NCBI RefSeq assembly: GCF_937425535.1
Contig: NZ_OW485601.1
Coordinates: 5,253,501-5,317,500, forward strand
Source of the DNA: Rhodovastum atsumiense
GTDB taxonomy: Bacteria > Pseudomonadota > Alphaproteobacteria > Acetobacterales > Acetobacteraceae
DNA length: 64,000 bases
Direction: 5' to 3'
This document shows positions 9,310-17,503 of this stretch, one piece after another (the first letter of the stretch is position 1; each line of letters starts with the position of its first letter). The notes under the pieces were generated by a model, which saw only the letters and a program-made list of their open reading frames with translations, was not told the DNA's origin and searched no databases. A program made the position numbers and the translations under genes.

Positions 9310-9940
9310 GGGTCTCGGGATCCTGTTGAAGCGGACCAGGGCCCGCGAACGGTGTCTCCGCTGATTGCCCGCACCGGTACAGAAAGATAACTTCTACGGA
9401 AAGATAACTTCCGTGCCGGCGGAGATGGCGGGAATAAAACACAGAGAAGTGTACAAAACGATAAATTTATTGATTAGCTACTCTGAATTTTTCTTAGTTT
9501 TATATAATTTAGTTGCTTTTTCGTAAAAATCGTCCGGCCATCATCGAGTGATGGGGACGGCCGCGCCCCGGCGGGGCCGGGGATGAAGGGGAGGCAGAAG
9601 ACCCCGCGGCCGGTTCCTGCCTGCCCTGTCGGCTGGTTTCGGTGACGGTTGCGCCTGCGATCCTGAACACATGGTGTTCGCGTCCGGCCTGCTCGATCGC
9701 GACCCGGTCGGCATGGGCGAGAAAGCCGGGCATGGCGATGAGGGAGGCGTTGTCTTCGGGGGAACACCCGGATCGGATCCGAATCAGGTCCCGAATTCAG
9801 GTGACGCGATCACACCCTGGGCCGACATTGTCATCACATGGCAGTTGGTAGTAGCTGGTAACATAGTCAGTGCCGCCATTGTCGGGACTGCCTCGCCCTT
9901 TGGGGGAGAGGCGCGAGACTGGTCCATTGGGTCCGGCGCA
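9310..9940. other. Intergenic region with an AT-rich patch
   Basis: This 630-base gap holds the leader of the minus-strand protease operon. Bases 9435-9535 are strikingly AT-rich against the 70% GC background and contain several TATAAT/TAAATTA-like hexamers on both strands, so one or more promoters probably lie here. The remainder, 9540-9940, has no convincing gene; a 74-codon minus-strand frame (9509-9733) runs into the AT-rich patch but has no clear ribosome site. Confidence 0.5.
9382..9411. promoter_or_regulatory. Tandem 13-bp direct repeats upstream of the srf operon
   Basis: GAAAGATAACTTC occurs at 9382-9394 and again, identical, at 9399-9411, a 17-base period. The repeats lie 73-102 bases upstream of the protease start codon, at the edge of an AT-rich patch. 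A pair of identical half-turn-spaced sites in front of a five-gene operon is a good candidate for a regulator site; no known operator is recognised. Confidence 0.5.
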
Positions 9941-11101
9941 TCAGAATCCCAGATTGCAGGCCCTGGCGAAGCGACGGAACGGTTCGGATGCTGTCTGCAG
10001 GCTGAAGCGTTGCGGCGGCTCCAGGGCTATCACCTCCACGGTCAGCATGCCCGTGTCGCGGAAAAGGCTGAACAGGGGGGCGTCCGGCCGCAGGACCACC
10101 GAGAACGCGTGGCCATTGGGACTCTCGCTGACGTTGGTGGTCAGGGTGACCGCCCTGGCGGCGGTGCTGATCCTGAGGGTGACGCGCCTTCCGAGCGGGA
10201 TATCCGGCGCCACGGTAAAGCCGAAGAAGATATCGTCGGAGCCGGGCGGCTCGCCGCACACGAAGAACGGCCCGGCGATCTCGCTTGATCCGTCGGCATC
10301 CGACACGATCCAGCCAAATTTGGGTCCGCCGCCGCCGTCGGGGGCCATGAATTGCCATCGCCCCGTCCCGTCATGCGGCGCCTGGGGCGCGGCACGGGGA
10401 CGTTCCGACGTGGCGCCGGCCCGGGTGTAGACCCCATTGAACGAGACATTCAGGCCGCCACAGCCGGCGTTGTCCTGCACCACCAGCCGCGCCTGTTCCA
10501 GCCGTGCTTCCACCAGGCATTCGTCGGCGCGTCCGAACGTCACGCGGGAGCCGCGCGGGACGGCTCGTTCGGAGAATTGCCCGACATGGACCGCGCCCGG
10601 CACGCGGCCGATCCACGAGGCATTCCCCTCGGCCTGGAGCTGGTTGCCGACGACCCTGATGGTGATCTCGGCATTCTCCCGCTTCCAGGTTCCGCTCCAT
10701 CTCTGCAGGCCCGTGCCCGCCGGGCAGCGGCTGAGGGTGAAGCCCCGTCCGTTCGACAGATTGCGGACCTGCACGGAATCCGGACCGACGACGCGATAGT
10801 CCCATTGCGTCCCGACCGGCGTCGTGGTCGAGGCAAGGGTTTCGGTCGTGAATCCGTCCGCCCGGCGGCCGGTCACGCGCTCGGCATCGACACGGCCGGC
10901 CTGATCGCGGAACGTCATGTCGTTGCCGGTGGCGCTCCAGACATAGGATTTGGCCGGGCAGGCGGTCGCCGGCCCGGTGGTCCACAGGCCCGCCAGCTCC
11001 TCGAGCCGCGGCTGGGCGGCCGCGGCCCTCGCCATGGCAAGGGTCGCAACAGCAAGGACCATCACCCGCGTCAGGCGGGTGCGCCGAAAATACCAGGTCA
11101 T
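9941..11101 (-). CDS. Secreted hypothetical protein
   Basis: A 386-residue protein. The N-terminus has several arginines, a hydrophobic core and an alanine-rich end (cleavage after about residue 28), so a Sec signal peptide is likely. The mature part carries scattered cysteines (for example CPAK, CLVE, CGG, CGE) that suggest disulfides, and is rich in beta-prone segments; a lipocalin-like or repeat fold is possible but not demonstrated. No family is recognised. It stands alone, with the srf operon promoter region beyond its 3' end and a divergent GDSL gene beyond its 5' end. Confidence 0.65.
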   Translation of the reverse strand: MTWYFRRTRLTRVMVLAVATLAMARAAAAQPRLEELAGLWTTGPATACPAKSYVWSATGNDMTFRDQAGRVDAERVTGRRADGFTTETLASTTTPVGTQWDYRVVGPDSVQVRNLSNGRGFTLSRCPAGTGLQRWSGTWKRENAEITIRVVGNQLQAEGNASWIGRVPGAVHVGQFSERAVPRGSRVTFGRADECLVEARLEQARLVVQDNAGCGGLNVSFNGVYTRAGATSERPRAAPQAPHDGTGRWQFMAPDGGGGPKFGWIVSDADGSSEIAGPFFVCGEPPGSDDIFFGFTVAPDIPLGRRVTLRISTAARAVTLTTNVSESPNGHAFSVVLRPDAPLFSLFRDTGMLTVEVIALEPPQRFSLQTASEPFRRFARACNLGF

Positions 11102-11145
11102 GTCGCCCTATCCCGCGGAGTCCAGGTCCTGATGCGAACAGGCGC

Positions 11146-11182
11146 GGCCGCCATCATACGGACGGCCATGGCAATGGCGGCC
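11146..11182. repeat. Inverted repeat between divergent genes
   Basis: GGCCGCCAT at 11146-11154 is matched by its complement ATGGCGGCC at 11174-11182, with 19 bases between. It lies in the 243-base gap between the secreted protein gene (minus) and the small GDSL gene (plus), so it could be an operator or simply a GC-rich dyad. Confidence 0.3.
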
Positions 11183-11344
11183 GTACCTCTACCAGCCGCG
11201 ACCTCCTCGATGCGAGCATTTTTGCCGGACCACGCAGGATGCCGGAGGACGGCAACGTTGTATGTGGGAAGGCCGATGCGGTACTGTCTGGCACCGGAGA
11301 GACCTGTCGGACCGCATGGCCGCGCGTTGTCCAGGGAGTGCCGG

Positions 11345-11869
11345 ATGAACCGGGTTCGTTGGCGACCCGCTGCTTTGCTTCGAACCCTGGTGGGAGTAGT
11401 TGCCGCGGCGATGGGTGGCACGCCTGCCCTGTTGCCCGCGATGCCGGTTGCGCCGGCGTCCGCCGCTACGGGCGCGTGCCTCATCCTTGGAGACAGCCTC
11501 GCGGTCGGCATCGCCGCCGCCGCCCCCACCTGCCGCAGCATGGTCCGGATCGGCATCGGCTCGCGGAGATTCCTCAGGCAGTACCTGCAATCTCCGCAGG
11601 ATTCGGATACGGTGGTGGTGTCCCTCGGCGCCAATGACGATCGTGGCACGCGGGAAGCGCTGAGCGAAATACGGCAGAATCTCAGGGCGCGCCGCGTCGT
11701 GTGGGTCCTGCCGTCCCGCCCGGAGGCAGCGCGCGCGGCCATCCGGTCGGTGGCGGCGGCGAACAACGATGCGACGGTGGACACGGCGACCGTGTCGCTT
11801 GAGCCGGACAGGCTGCACCCGACAGCGGGGGGGTACCGGAAAATCGTCGCGCTGGCGCTCGAGCGCTGA
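11345..11869 (+). CDS. Small exported SGNH/GDSL-type hydrolase
   Basis: A 174-residue protein from the ATG at 11345, preceded by AGGGAG. Residues 1-42 form a signal peptide with an alanine-rich end. The mature protein has the SGNH blocks: GDSL in block I (ILGDSLAVG), GAND in block III (SLGAND) and a DxxH-like block V (DRLHPT). It is shorter than most family members, and the loop between blocks is minimal. Frames starting further upstream exist but would bury the signal peptide. The likely role is deacetylation or acyl transfer on an envelope polymer; the substrate is unknown. It converges with the 102-residue gene, leaving a gap of 16 bases. Confidence 0.7.
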   Translation: MNRVRWRPAALLRTLVGVVAAAMGGTPALLPAMPVAPASAATGACLILGDSLAVGIAAAAPTCRSMVRIGIGSRRFLRQYLQSPQDSDTVVVSLGANDDRGTREALSEIRQNLRARRVVWVLPSRPEAARAAIRSVAAANNDATVDTATVSLEPDRLHPTAGGYRKIVALALER

Positions 11870-11885
11870 TGCCGGCTGGAAACGC

Positions 11886-12194
11886 TCAGGGCTGCCCAGG
11901 GGAGGCAAAGCGGGCCGCCTGCAGGTTGCGCATTCCCTGCCGCACCGCCCCGTAGGCGTCGGCGAGCCCGAGCCGGGTCATCGCCGCGTCCCAGGCAAGC
12001 GCGCCGTCATGCAGGATCATCATCGCCGGGCTGTCCGGCTGGCGCTCGGTCCAGTCGAGCAGGGCGCGCGAGCCGAACGGTGCCGCCAGGGCCGTGGCGA
12101 GCAGCAGGGCCGTGAGCACCTGCCGCGGCGCCGCGGCCGGCATGGCGCGGTCGAGCGTCCTGTCCAGGGTCCGCCAGTTGACAATGTCGCTCAT
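11886..12194 (-). CDS. Small membrane-associated protein after the MBOAT gene
   Basis: A 102-residue protein from the ATG at 12194, 8 bases after the MBOAT stop. It has one hydrophobic stretch at about 26-40 (VLTALLLATALAAPF) and otherwise amphipathic helices. No family is recognised. Tight linkage to the acyltransferase suggests an accessory subunit of the acylation machinery. Confidence 0.6.
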   Translation of the reverse strand: MSDIVNWRTLDRTLDRAMPAAAPRQVLTALLLATALAAPFGSRALLDWTERQPDSPAMMILHDGALAWDAAMTRLGLADAYGAVRQGMRNLQAARFASPGQP

Positions 12195-12202
12195 GGATTC
12201 TT

Positions 12203-13615
12203 TCAGAACTGGAAATAGATGAAGGGAGGCACGCCATCGGGCCCGAGCGCGTCGATGGCGAGGGCGCAGACGCCGAACGCGGCGGCCATCGCCCAGCCCT
12301 GCCGCGCGGGGACGAGCCGGTTCAGCCGCGCCGGCAGGTCGGGCGGCAGGAAGTGCAGCGCCAGCCCGAGCACGATCAGGCCGAGCGCCAGCGGCGTCGT
12401 CTGCGCGATCCCGCCATCGAGCCGCGCGAAGCCGGCGAGATAGATCATCACCGTCTCGAAGGACCCGGCGCGGAACAGGATCCAGCTCAGGCAGACCACG
12501 TGGAAGACGACGAAGGTGCCAAGGATGCGTCCGGCCCGCGTGCCGGCCCACCCGCCGGTGAGCGGGGCGAGCGCGCGCCCGACGATCAGGCCGAGGCCGT
12601 GCAGCGCCCCCCAGGCGACGAACGGCCAGGCGGCGCCGTGCCAGATACCGCCGAGCAGCATGGTGATCGCAAGGTTGCGCGCCGTCCGCCACGGCCCGCC
12701 GCGGCTGCCGCCGAGCGGCTTGTAGAGGTAGTCCCGCAGCCATGACGACAGCGAGATGTGCCAGCGGCGCCAGAATTCCTGCAGGCTGGCGGCGCGATAG
12801 GGCTGGTCGAAGTTGCGCGGAAAGTGGAAGCCGAGCAGCGCCGCGCAGCCGATGGCGATGTCGGTATAGGCGCTGAAGTCACAATAGATCTGCACCGCGT
12901 AGCCGTAGGCCGCGAGCAGCAGGTCGGCGGCCCCGAAGGCGGCGGGATCGAAGAACACCGGATCGACCAGATCCGTGGCGAGCGTGTTGGCGATCACAAC
13001 CTTCTTGAAGAGCCCGCCAAGGATCAGCAGCAGCGCCGCCGGGATGTCGACCGCCCCGGCCTGCGGGCGGTAGAGCTGCGGCAGGAACGCGGAGGCGCGC
13101 ACGATCGGCCCGGCGACGAGCTGCGGAAAGAACGAGAGATAGAGCAGCATGTCGGTCAGGCACCGGCACACCGCCACGTCGCCGCGCCGGACGTCGACCA
13201 CGTAGGAGATGCCGTGGAAGGTGTAGAATGAAATCCCGACCGGCAGGATGATCTCGACGAAGGGCAGCATCTCCGGCAGGCCGAGCGCGCGGGCCAGATC
13301 GTTGGCCGAGCTGACGAAGAAGTCGAAATACTTGAAGGTGCCGAGCAACGCGAGGTGGATGGTGACGGCCGCCGCGACGATGCGTCCGCGCCGCCGTTCA
13401 TCGCCAGCGCTGCGGTCCAGCAGCAGGCCGGCGACGTAGCTGACCAGCGAGCTGAACGCCAGCAGGAAGCAGAACCGCCAGTTCCAGTTGGCGTAGAACA
13501 GGTAGCTCGCCACCAGCAGGACGAGCTTGCGCGCCTCGAAGCGGTCGGCGAGCGGCACCATCAGCGCCGCGACGCCAAGGAAGAACAGCGCGAAATCCAG
13601 CGTCGGGAACAGCAT
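12203..13615 (-). CDS. AlgI/DltB-like MBOAT O-acyltransferase
   Basis: A 470-residue polytopic membrane protein from the ATG at 13615. It shows the signature of the AlgI branch of the MBOAT family: GISFYTFHGISYVVD near 125-140, SFFPQLVAGPI near 165, the QIYCDFSAYTDIAIG segment near 235, NFDQPYRAASLQEFWRRWH near 265-285, and the catalytic histidine in GGIWHGAAWPF near 315. Such enzymes pass acyl groups across the membrane to surface polysaccharides with help from SGNH proteins. The ATG overlaps the stop of the SGNH lipoprotein gene by 4 bases (ATGA), so the two are translationally coupled. The polymer acylated is not known; the alginate-like locus at 53-57 kb is one candidate. Confidence 0.92.
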   Translation of the reverse strand: MLFPTLDFALFFLGVAALMVPLADRFEARKLVLLVASYLFYANWNWRFCFLLAFSSLVSYVAGLLLDRSAGDERRRGRIVAAAVTIHLALLGTFKYFDFFVSSANDLARALGLPEMLPFVEIILPVGISFYTFHGISYVVDVRRGDVAVCRCLTDMLLYLSFFPQLVAGPIVRASAFLPQLYRPQAGAVDIPAALLLILGGLFKKVVIANTLATDLVDPVFFDPAAFGAADLLLAAYGYAVQIYCDFSAYTDIAIGCAALLGFHFPRNFDQPYRAASLQEFWRRWHISLSSWLRDYLYKPLGGSRGGPWRTARNLAITMLLGGIWHGAAWPFVAWGALHGLGLIVGRALAPLTGGWAGTRAGRILGTFVVFHVVCLSWILFRAGSFETVMIYLAGFARLDGGIAQTTPLALGLIVLGLALHFLPPDLPARLNRLVPARQGWAMAAAFGVCALAIDALGPDGVPPFIYFQF

Positions 13616-14898
13616 CAGCCGGCCTTCCCGGGCAGCCCGCGATAGCGGTCGTAGCCACGCATGATATCCTCGAACAGCGCCTCGGCGGTGGCGCGATAGC
13701 CCGGCCGCAGCAGGTGCAGCCGGTCGGGGGCGGCCCGCGGCGGCACCGATTCCGCCCAGGCAAGAATGCTGCAGGCACCGCCCATCGCCGCCGACCAGTC
13801 CCAGAAGCCGGAGCCCGTGGCGGTGGCGACGCGGCGCTGCGCTGCCCGCACCGCATCGAGGCGCGGCGGTCGTACCCAGGCGGATTGCCCGGGGCAGGCC
13901 TCGCCGGCATGCCCCGCCCGCGCGCGCCGCGCCCCGTCGGGCGGACCGAGTACCGCAGCCGCCGCCGCAGGCCAGGCCCGCCGCAACGTCTGCAACCGGT
14001 TGGCATAGCGGCGTTCGTAGGCGTGCGGGTCGATGTTGTCGTCGAAGCCCTCGTTGGAGCCGAAGGCGACCAGCAGCAATGCCGGCTGCAGCCGCGCCAG
14101 TTCGGCGGCGATCAGGTCCGCGTCCCAGCGGCCGACCAGGTCGATGGTGGCACCGATGGTGCCGAGATTGGCATAGCTTACGCCGCGACGTCCATTGGCC
14201 GCGCCCCAGGACAGGACATCGACCGGGCCGTCGCCGCCGGCCCGCAGCACCACCGCCTTCGCCGCCGGCCCGGCCTTCAGATCCAGCCAGAGCGGCGCCC
14301 GGCCAATCGCGCCGCCCGGGCCGGGCGCAGGGGCGGCGGCGGTGGCAAGGCTGACGCTCGCACCGGTGTCGGCCCGCAATTCCAGGGTGCCGCCGCCCGG
14401 CTGCCCGAGCGCCTCGACCCACACCCTGCAGACGCCGCCCGGCGTGCGGGCGGTGAGCGTCATCTCGGCGGTGCCCTCGGCGCGTTGGCGCAACCCGGAC
14501 AGGCCGAACGGCCCGGGCGCGGCGGCCCGGCCGAAGCTGCTGAGCGTATGCCAGCCCTGGGCGGTTACCTCGACCTGCGCCGGCCGGTAGGCGGCGAAGG
14601 GAATGCCCGGCGGCAGCATGCCCCGGCCGGCATCGCCGAAGCGCGCCTGGAACAACTCGCGCATGCGGCCGCTGAAGCCGTCGGCGGCGGTATGGCTGTC
14701 GCCGATCTGCAACGCCGTCAACTGGCCATCGCCCTGTCCGTCCTCGAGCGCGGCCAGCGCGGCATAGAGCGGTAGGTATGGCGTGCCCGTGCCGGCCTGG
14801 GCACGCCCCCCGTTCCTGGCCGGGGCCGCTTCGTCACGTGGAAAGCAGCTACCGAGCAGCAACACTGCCGGCAACGCGGAGAGGGCACGGCGGCGCAT
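13615..14898 (-). CDS. SGNH-family lipoprotein, probable O-acetyltransferase partner
   Basis: A 427-residue protein with a lipobox-like start (VLLLGSC, cysteine about residue 18). SGNH elements are present: GDSH near 65-70 (LQIGDSHTA), GSNE near 278 and DRLHLLRPGY near the C-terminus. GDSH instead of GDSL is typical of AlgJ/AlgX-like and related polysaccharide acetyltransferases. It is coupled to the MBOAT gene downstream (ATGA) and its start shares one base with the stop of the DUF459 gene upstream. It should take acyl groups delivered by the MBOAT protein and transfer them in the periplasm. Confidence 0.8.
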   Translation of the reverse strand: MRRRALSALPAVLLLGSCFPRDEAAPARNGGRAQAGTGTPYLPLYAALAALEDGQGDGQLTALQIGDSHTAADGFSGRMRELFQARFGDAGRGMLPPGIPFAAYRPAQVEVTAQGWHTLSSFGRAAAPGPFGLSGLRQRAEGTAEMTLTARTPGGVCRVWVEALGQPGGGTLELRADTGASVSLATAAAPAPGPGGAIGRAPLWLDLKAGPAAKAVVLRAGGDGPVDVLSWGAANGRRGVSYANLGTIGATIDLVGRWDADLIAAELARLQPALLLVAFGSNEGFDDNIDPHAYERRYANRLQTLRRAWPAAAAAVLGPPDGARRARAGHAGEACPGQSAWVRPPRLDAVRAAQRRVATATGSGFWDWSAAMGGACSILAWAESVPPRAAPDRLHLLRPGYRATAEALFEDIMRGYDRYRGLPGKAG

Positions 14899-15662
14899 CA
14901 GATCCCCGCTGCGTTTCCGGCGGTGAGCGTCTGCATCACCCGCTCGGCAATCAGCGCATAGCCGGCGGGGGTGAAATGGATGCCGTCATCGAGCCGCATC
15001 CGCTCCTCGCGTCCTTCCAGCGAGCGGCCATGCGAGACGTAGTGACCCGCGGCGTCGGCTACCACCGACCAGAGCGGCACGAAGGTTCCGCCGGCGGCCT
15101 GCACCATGTCCTGATAGATCCCGTTCAGGTACGCCATGTCGTGGCTGTAGACGCCATCGCGCGCTACCGGCTGGCCAAGCCAGAGCACCCCTATCCCGGC
15201 ACCGCGCAACGTCTCCAGCATTGCGGTGACGCGGGCCATGTAGAGGCCGCGCCAGGCATCGCTGCGGAACTGCACCGGGCGTTCGCCGGCAAGGCGGATC
15301 GGCAGGCGGTCATTGCCGCCAAAGAACATGATCGCCACGCCGCCCTGCGCGGTCGCGGTGTAGGTGCGGATCGCCGCCGGCCAGTCATAGGCGGCCGCCT
15401 GGCTGATCGCCGAGCCGGCCCGGGCGCAGTTCTGTACACGCAGATCGGGATAGCGGCGCCTTGCCTGGCGCAGTGCCACGGCCACGCCTTCGGCCTGGCT
15501 GTCGCCGAACACGGCAAGCGGTGGCAACGGCGCGGCCCTCGCCGGAAGGGCGGGCGCCGCCAGCGCCGTCGCCAGCAGGACAGTGAGGGACCGGCGCGAC
15601 AACAGGGGGATGTCGTTGCGTAAAAGCCGCTGCTCCGCGGACGGCCGCTGTTTTGGGCTCAT
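14898..15662 (-). CDS. DUF459/SGNH exported hydrolase
   Basis: A 254-residue protein from the ATG at 15662; a longer frame to 15704 adds residues before the signal. SRRSLTVLLAT looks like a twin-arginine export signal. The hydrolase blocks are GDS (FGDSQAEG), GGND (FFGGNDRL) and DGIHFTPAGY, the layout of DUF459-type SGNH proteins. It is the first gene of the MBOAT operon and is divergent from a second DUF459 gene with the same arrangement. Function on envelope glycans is likely; the substrate is unknown. Confidence 0.78.
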   Translation of the reverse strand: MSPKQRPSAEQRLLRNDIPLLSRRSLTVLLATALAAPALPARAAPLPPLAVFGDSQAEGVAVALRQARRRYPDLRVQNCARAGSAISQAAAYDWPAAIRTYTATAQGGVAIMFFGGNDRLPIRLAGERPVQFRSDAWRGLYMARVTAMLETLRGAGIGVLWLGQPVARDGVYSHDMAYLNGIYQDMVQAAGGTFVPLWSVVADAAGHYVSHGRSLEGREERMRLDDGIHFTPAGYALIAERVMQTLTAGNAAGI

Positions 15663-15753
15663 CACAAAACGGGTCCATATCATTTGACCAGCAGCTAATA
15701 GCAAAAGTAGAATTCTAAAGAGAAGCTTTTTAACCTGAAGTAGAAACCTGGAA
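15663..15753. promoter_or_regulatory. Divergent promoter region between two DUF459 genes
   Basis: These 91 bases separate two divergent genes of the same family and are much more AT-rich than the surroundings (for example CTAATAGCAAAAGTAG and TTTTTAACC). Promoters for both operons must lie here; individual -35/-10 boxes cannot be assigned with confidence. Confidence 0.45.
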
Positions 15754-16503
15754 ATGTTATCAGCCAGTCAAATATCCTTCGGGCGCACCGACAAGACATG
15801 GTCGCGCCGCGCCATGCTGGGCGGCCTTGTCCTGCCCTTCCTGGCCGGCGCGCCGCCGGCACGCGCCGAGCCATCGTTGCGGATCCTGGTGATCGGCGAC
15901 TCCCAGGCGCAAGGCCTGGCTGCGGGCCTGCAGAAAGTGCTTCGCGGCATGCCGGCGGTGCGCGTGCTCGACCGCACGCGGATCGGCACCGGCCTGATCG
16001 CCCGTGGTCCCTCCGACTGGCCGAACAATGCGCGCGCGCTTGCCGCAAGCGAGCAGCCTGGCGTTGCCGTGGTGATGTTCGGCGCCAATGACCGGCCACC
16101 GGTGCGCACGCACGGAAAGGTGGTGCCTGCGCTCTGCTCTGCCTTCGAGCAGCGCTATGGCGCGCGGGTGCGCGAGGTCGTCACCGCGCTGCACGGCGCC
16201 GGTGCCCCGGTGCTCTGGGTTGGCCACCCGAACGTACGGGATCCGGAATACACCGAAGACATGCTGATGCTGAACGACATCTACAAGCGCAACGTGCTGG
16301 CCGATGGCGGTATCTGGGTGCCGGTGTGGGATGCGTTCGTCGGGCCGGATGGCGGGTTCAGCGCGCACGGGCCGGGACCGGGCGGGGAGACGACACGGCT
16401 GCGCGCCAATGACGGCATCCACATGACCAATGCCGGATACGAGGTCATCGCCCGCCGCCTGCTTCCCTATATCGAGCAACAGCGTGGCCAGGCGATCGGC
16501 TGA
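15754..16503 (+). CDS. DUF459/SGNH exported hydrolase (second copy)
   Basis: A 249-residue protein, clearly a paralogue of the divergent gene. SRRAMLGGLVLPFLAG is a twin-arginine-type signal ending at ARA. Blocks: GDS in VIGDSQAQG near 48, GAND in MFGANDRP near 109 and NDGIHMTNAGY near 220. The pair shares the DWP segment after block II. The likely role matches its neighbour. Two paralogues in opposite orientation around one promoter region suggest joint expression. Confidence 0.78.
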   Translation: MLSASQISFGRTDKTWSRRAMLGGLVLPFLAGAPPARAEPSLRILVIGDSQAQGLAAGLQKVLRGMPAVRVLDRTRIGTGLIARGPSDWPNNARALAASEQPGVAVVMFGANDRPPVRTHGKVVPALCSAFEQRYGARVREVVTALHGAGAPVLWVGHPNVRDPEYTEDMLMLNDIYKRNVLADGGIWVPVWDAFVGPDGGFSAHGPGPGGETTRLRANDGIHMTNAGYEVIARRLLPYIEQQRGQAIG

Positions 16504-16600
16504 CGCCTGGTCCCCCGCCTTCCTGTGGCGACTGGCCGGAAGCTTCCGCACCTGGCGTCCATTCCATCCGCCTGAACCGACCTCGTATCAAGGCTGCACG

Positions 16601-17455
16601 ATGATGTTGATGTTCCGTTCTGCACTCCTTTGCAGCTTGATGCTCGCTGCGTCGGCCACGACGGGGGCCGCGATCGCCGAACCGGTGCAGGCCCGGATGC
16701 AGGCCATTCCGGTTGTCGCCTCTGGGTTTCAGGCCAGCCTGACGCTCTTGCGCGAACAGATGCGGCAGGAAGTGCCCGGTCTGCTGACGCTCTCCACGGT
16801 TCAGACCGATCAACTCCTCGACCTCGCGCGTGGCCAGTTGCAGGCATCGAACGTCGTGCTGAGCCGCCCCCAACTGCTGATCATCGTGGACCGCAGCCCA
16901 TCGGTCCAACAACTCCTCGTTGTTGCTGCGTCGCCGTCCGAAGGCTGGCAGGTCATCGGGGCGACCCATGTCTCGACCGGCAAGCCCGGGCGGCGGGAGC
17001 ATTTCCTGACGCCGCTCGGCGTGTTGCAGAATACGCCGGACATCGTGGGCTACCGCGCCGAAGGAACCCGGAACGAGTACGGCATCCGCGGCCTGGGCGT
17101 GCGGGGAATGCGGGTGTGGGACTTCGGCTGGCAGGAAACGGATAACTGGCGCTGGCCGGGGACCAAAATCAACATCCGTATGGCGATGCATGCCACCGAC
17201 CCCGACGCACTGGAGCCGCGCATCGGGCGTCCCGACAGCCAGGGGTGCATCCGCATACCGGCTGTCCTGAACCGGTTCCTGGATCGGCATGGCGTGATCG
17301 ACGCCGAGATCGAGACAGCCGCGCAATCCGATCCTCGCTTCGCCGCTTTGCTGCTGCCCGGCCGCATCCCCACGCCAATCGCCGGCAATACCGTGGTGGT
17401 GGTGGATTCCTCGCTGGCACGGCAATCTGGTCTCGCCGCGATGACGCAACGATGA
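16601..17455 (+). CDS. Exported L,D-transpeptidase (YkuD domain)
   Basis: A 284-residue protein from the ATG at 16601 (a second ATG follows at 16604). Residues 1-27 form a signal peptide. The YkuD catalytic signature is present: H197 in MHATDP and C216 in SQGCIRIP, with the downstream arginine R218. The protein should make 3-3 cross-links in peptidoglycan or attach proteins to it. The N-terminal part (30-110) is a non-catalytic domain with a helix-rich look. It lies 97 bases after the second DUF459 gene on the same strand. Confidence 0.9.
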   Translation: MMLMFRSALLCSLMLAASATTGAAIAEPVQARMQAIPVVASGFQASLTLLREQMRQEVPGLLTLSTVQTDQLLDLARGQLQASNVVLSRPQLLIIVDRSPSVQQLLVVAASPSEGWQVIGATHVSTGKPGRREHFLTPLGVLQNTPDIVGYRAEGTRNEYGIRGLGVRGMRVWDFGWQETDNWRWPGTKINIRMAMHATDPDALEPRIGRPDSQGCIRIPAVLNRFLDRHGVIDAEIETAAQSDPRFAALLLPGRIPTPIAGNTVVVVDSSLARQSGLAAMTQR

Positions 17456-17459
17456 GCCC

Positions 17460-17483
17460 GCCGGAGTTGTGGGAAGCTCCGGC
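17460..17483. terminator. Possible bidirectional terminator
   Basis: GCCGGAG at 17460-17466 pairs perfectly with CTCCGGC at 17477-17483 around a 10-base loop. It lies in the 48-base gap between the converging L,D-transpeptidase and LysR genes. There is no T-run, so intrinsic termination would be weak. Confidence 0.4.
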
Positions 17484-17503
17484 AGTCCAATGGGCCACCT
17501 CAG

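Noticed and set aside
9435..9535. Prophage or plasmid attachment site in the AT-rich patch
   Set aside because: No integrase, tRNA end or second copy of the sequence in the window.
9509..9733. 74-codon minus-strand frame in the srf leader region
   Set aside because: Reads protein-like at the start but has no clear ribosome site and ends in the AT-rich patch. Could be real; evidence was too thin to list as a gene.
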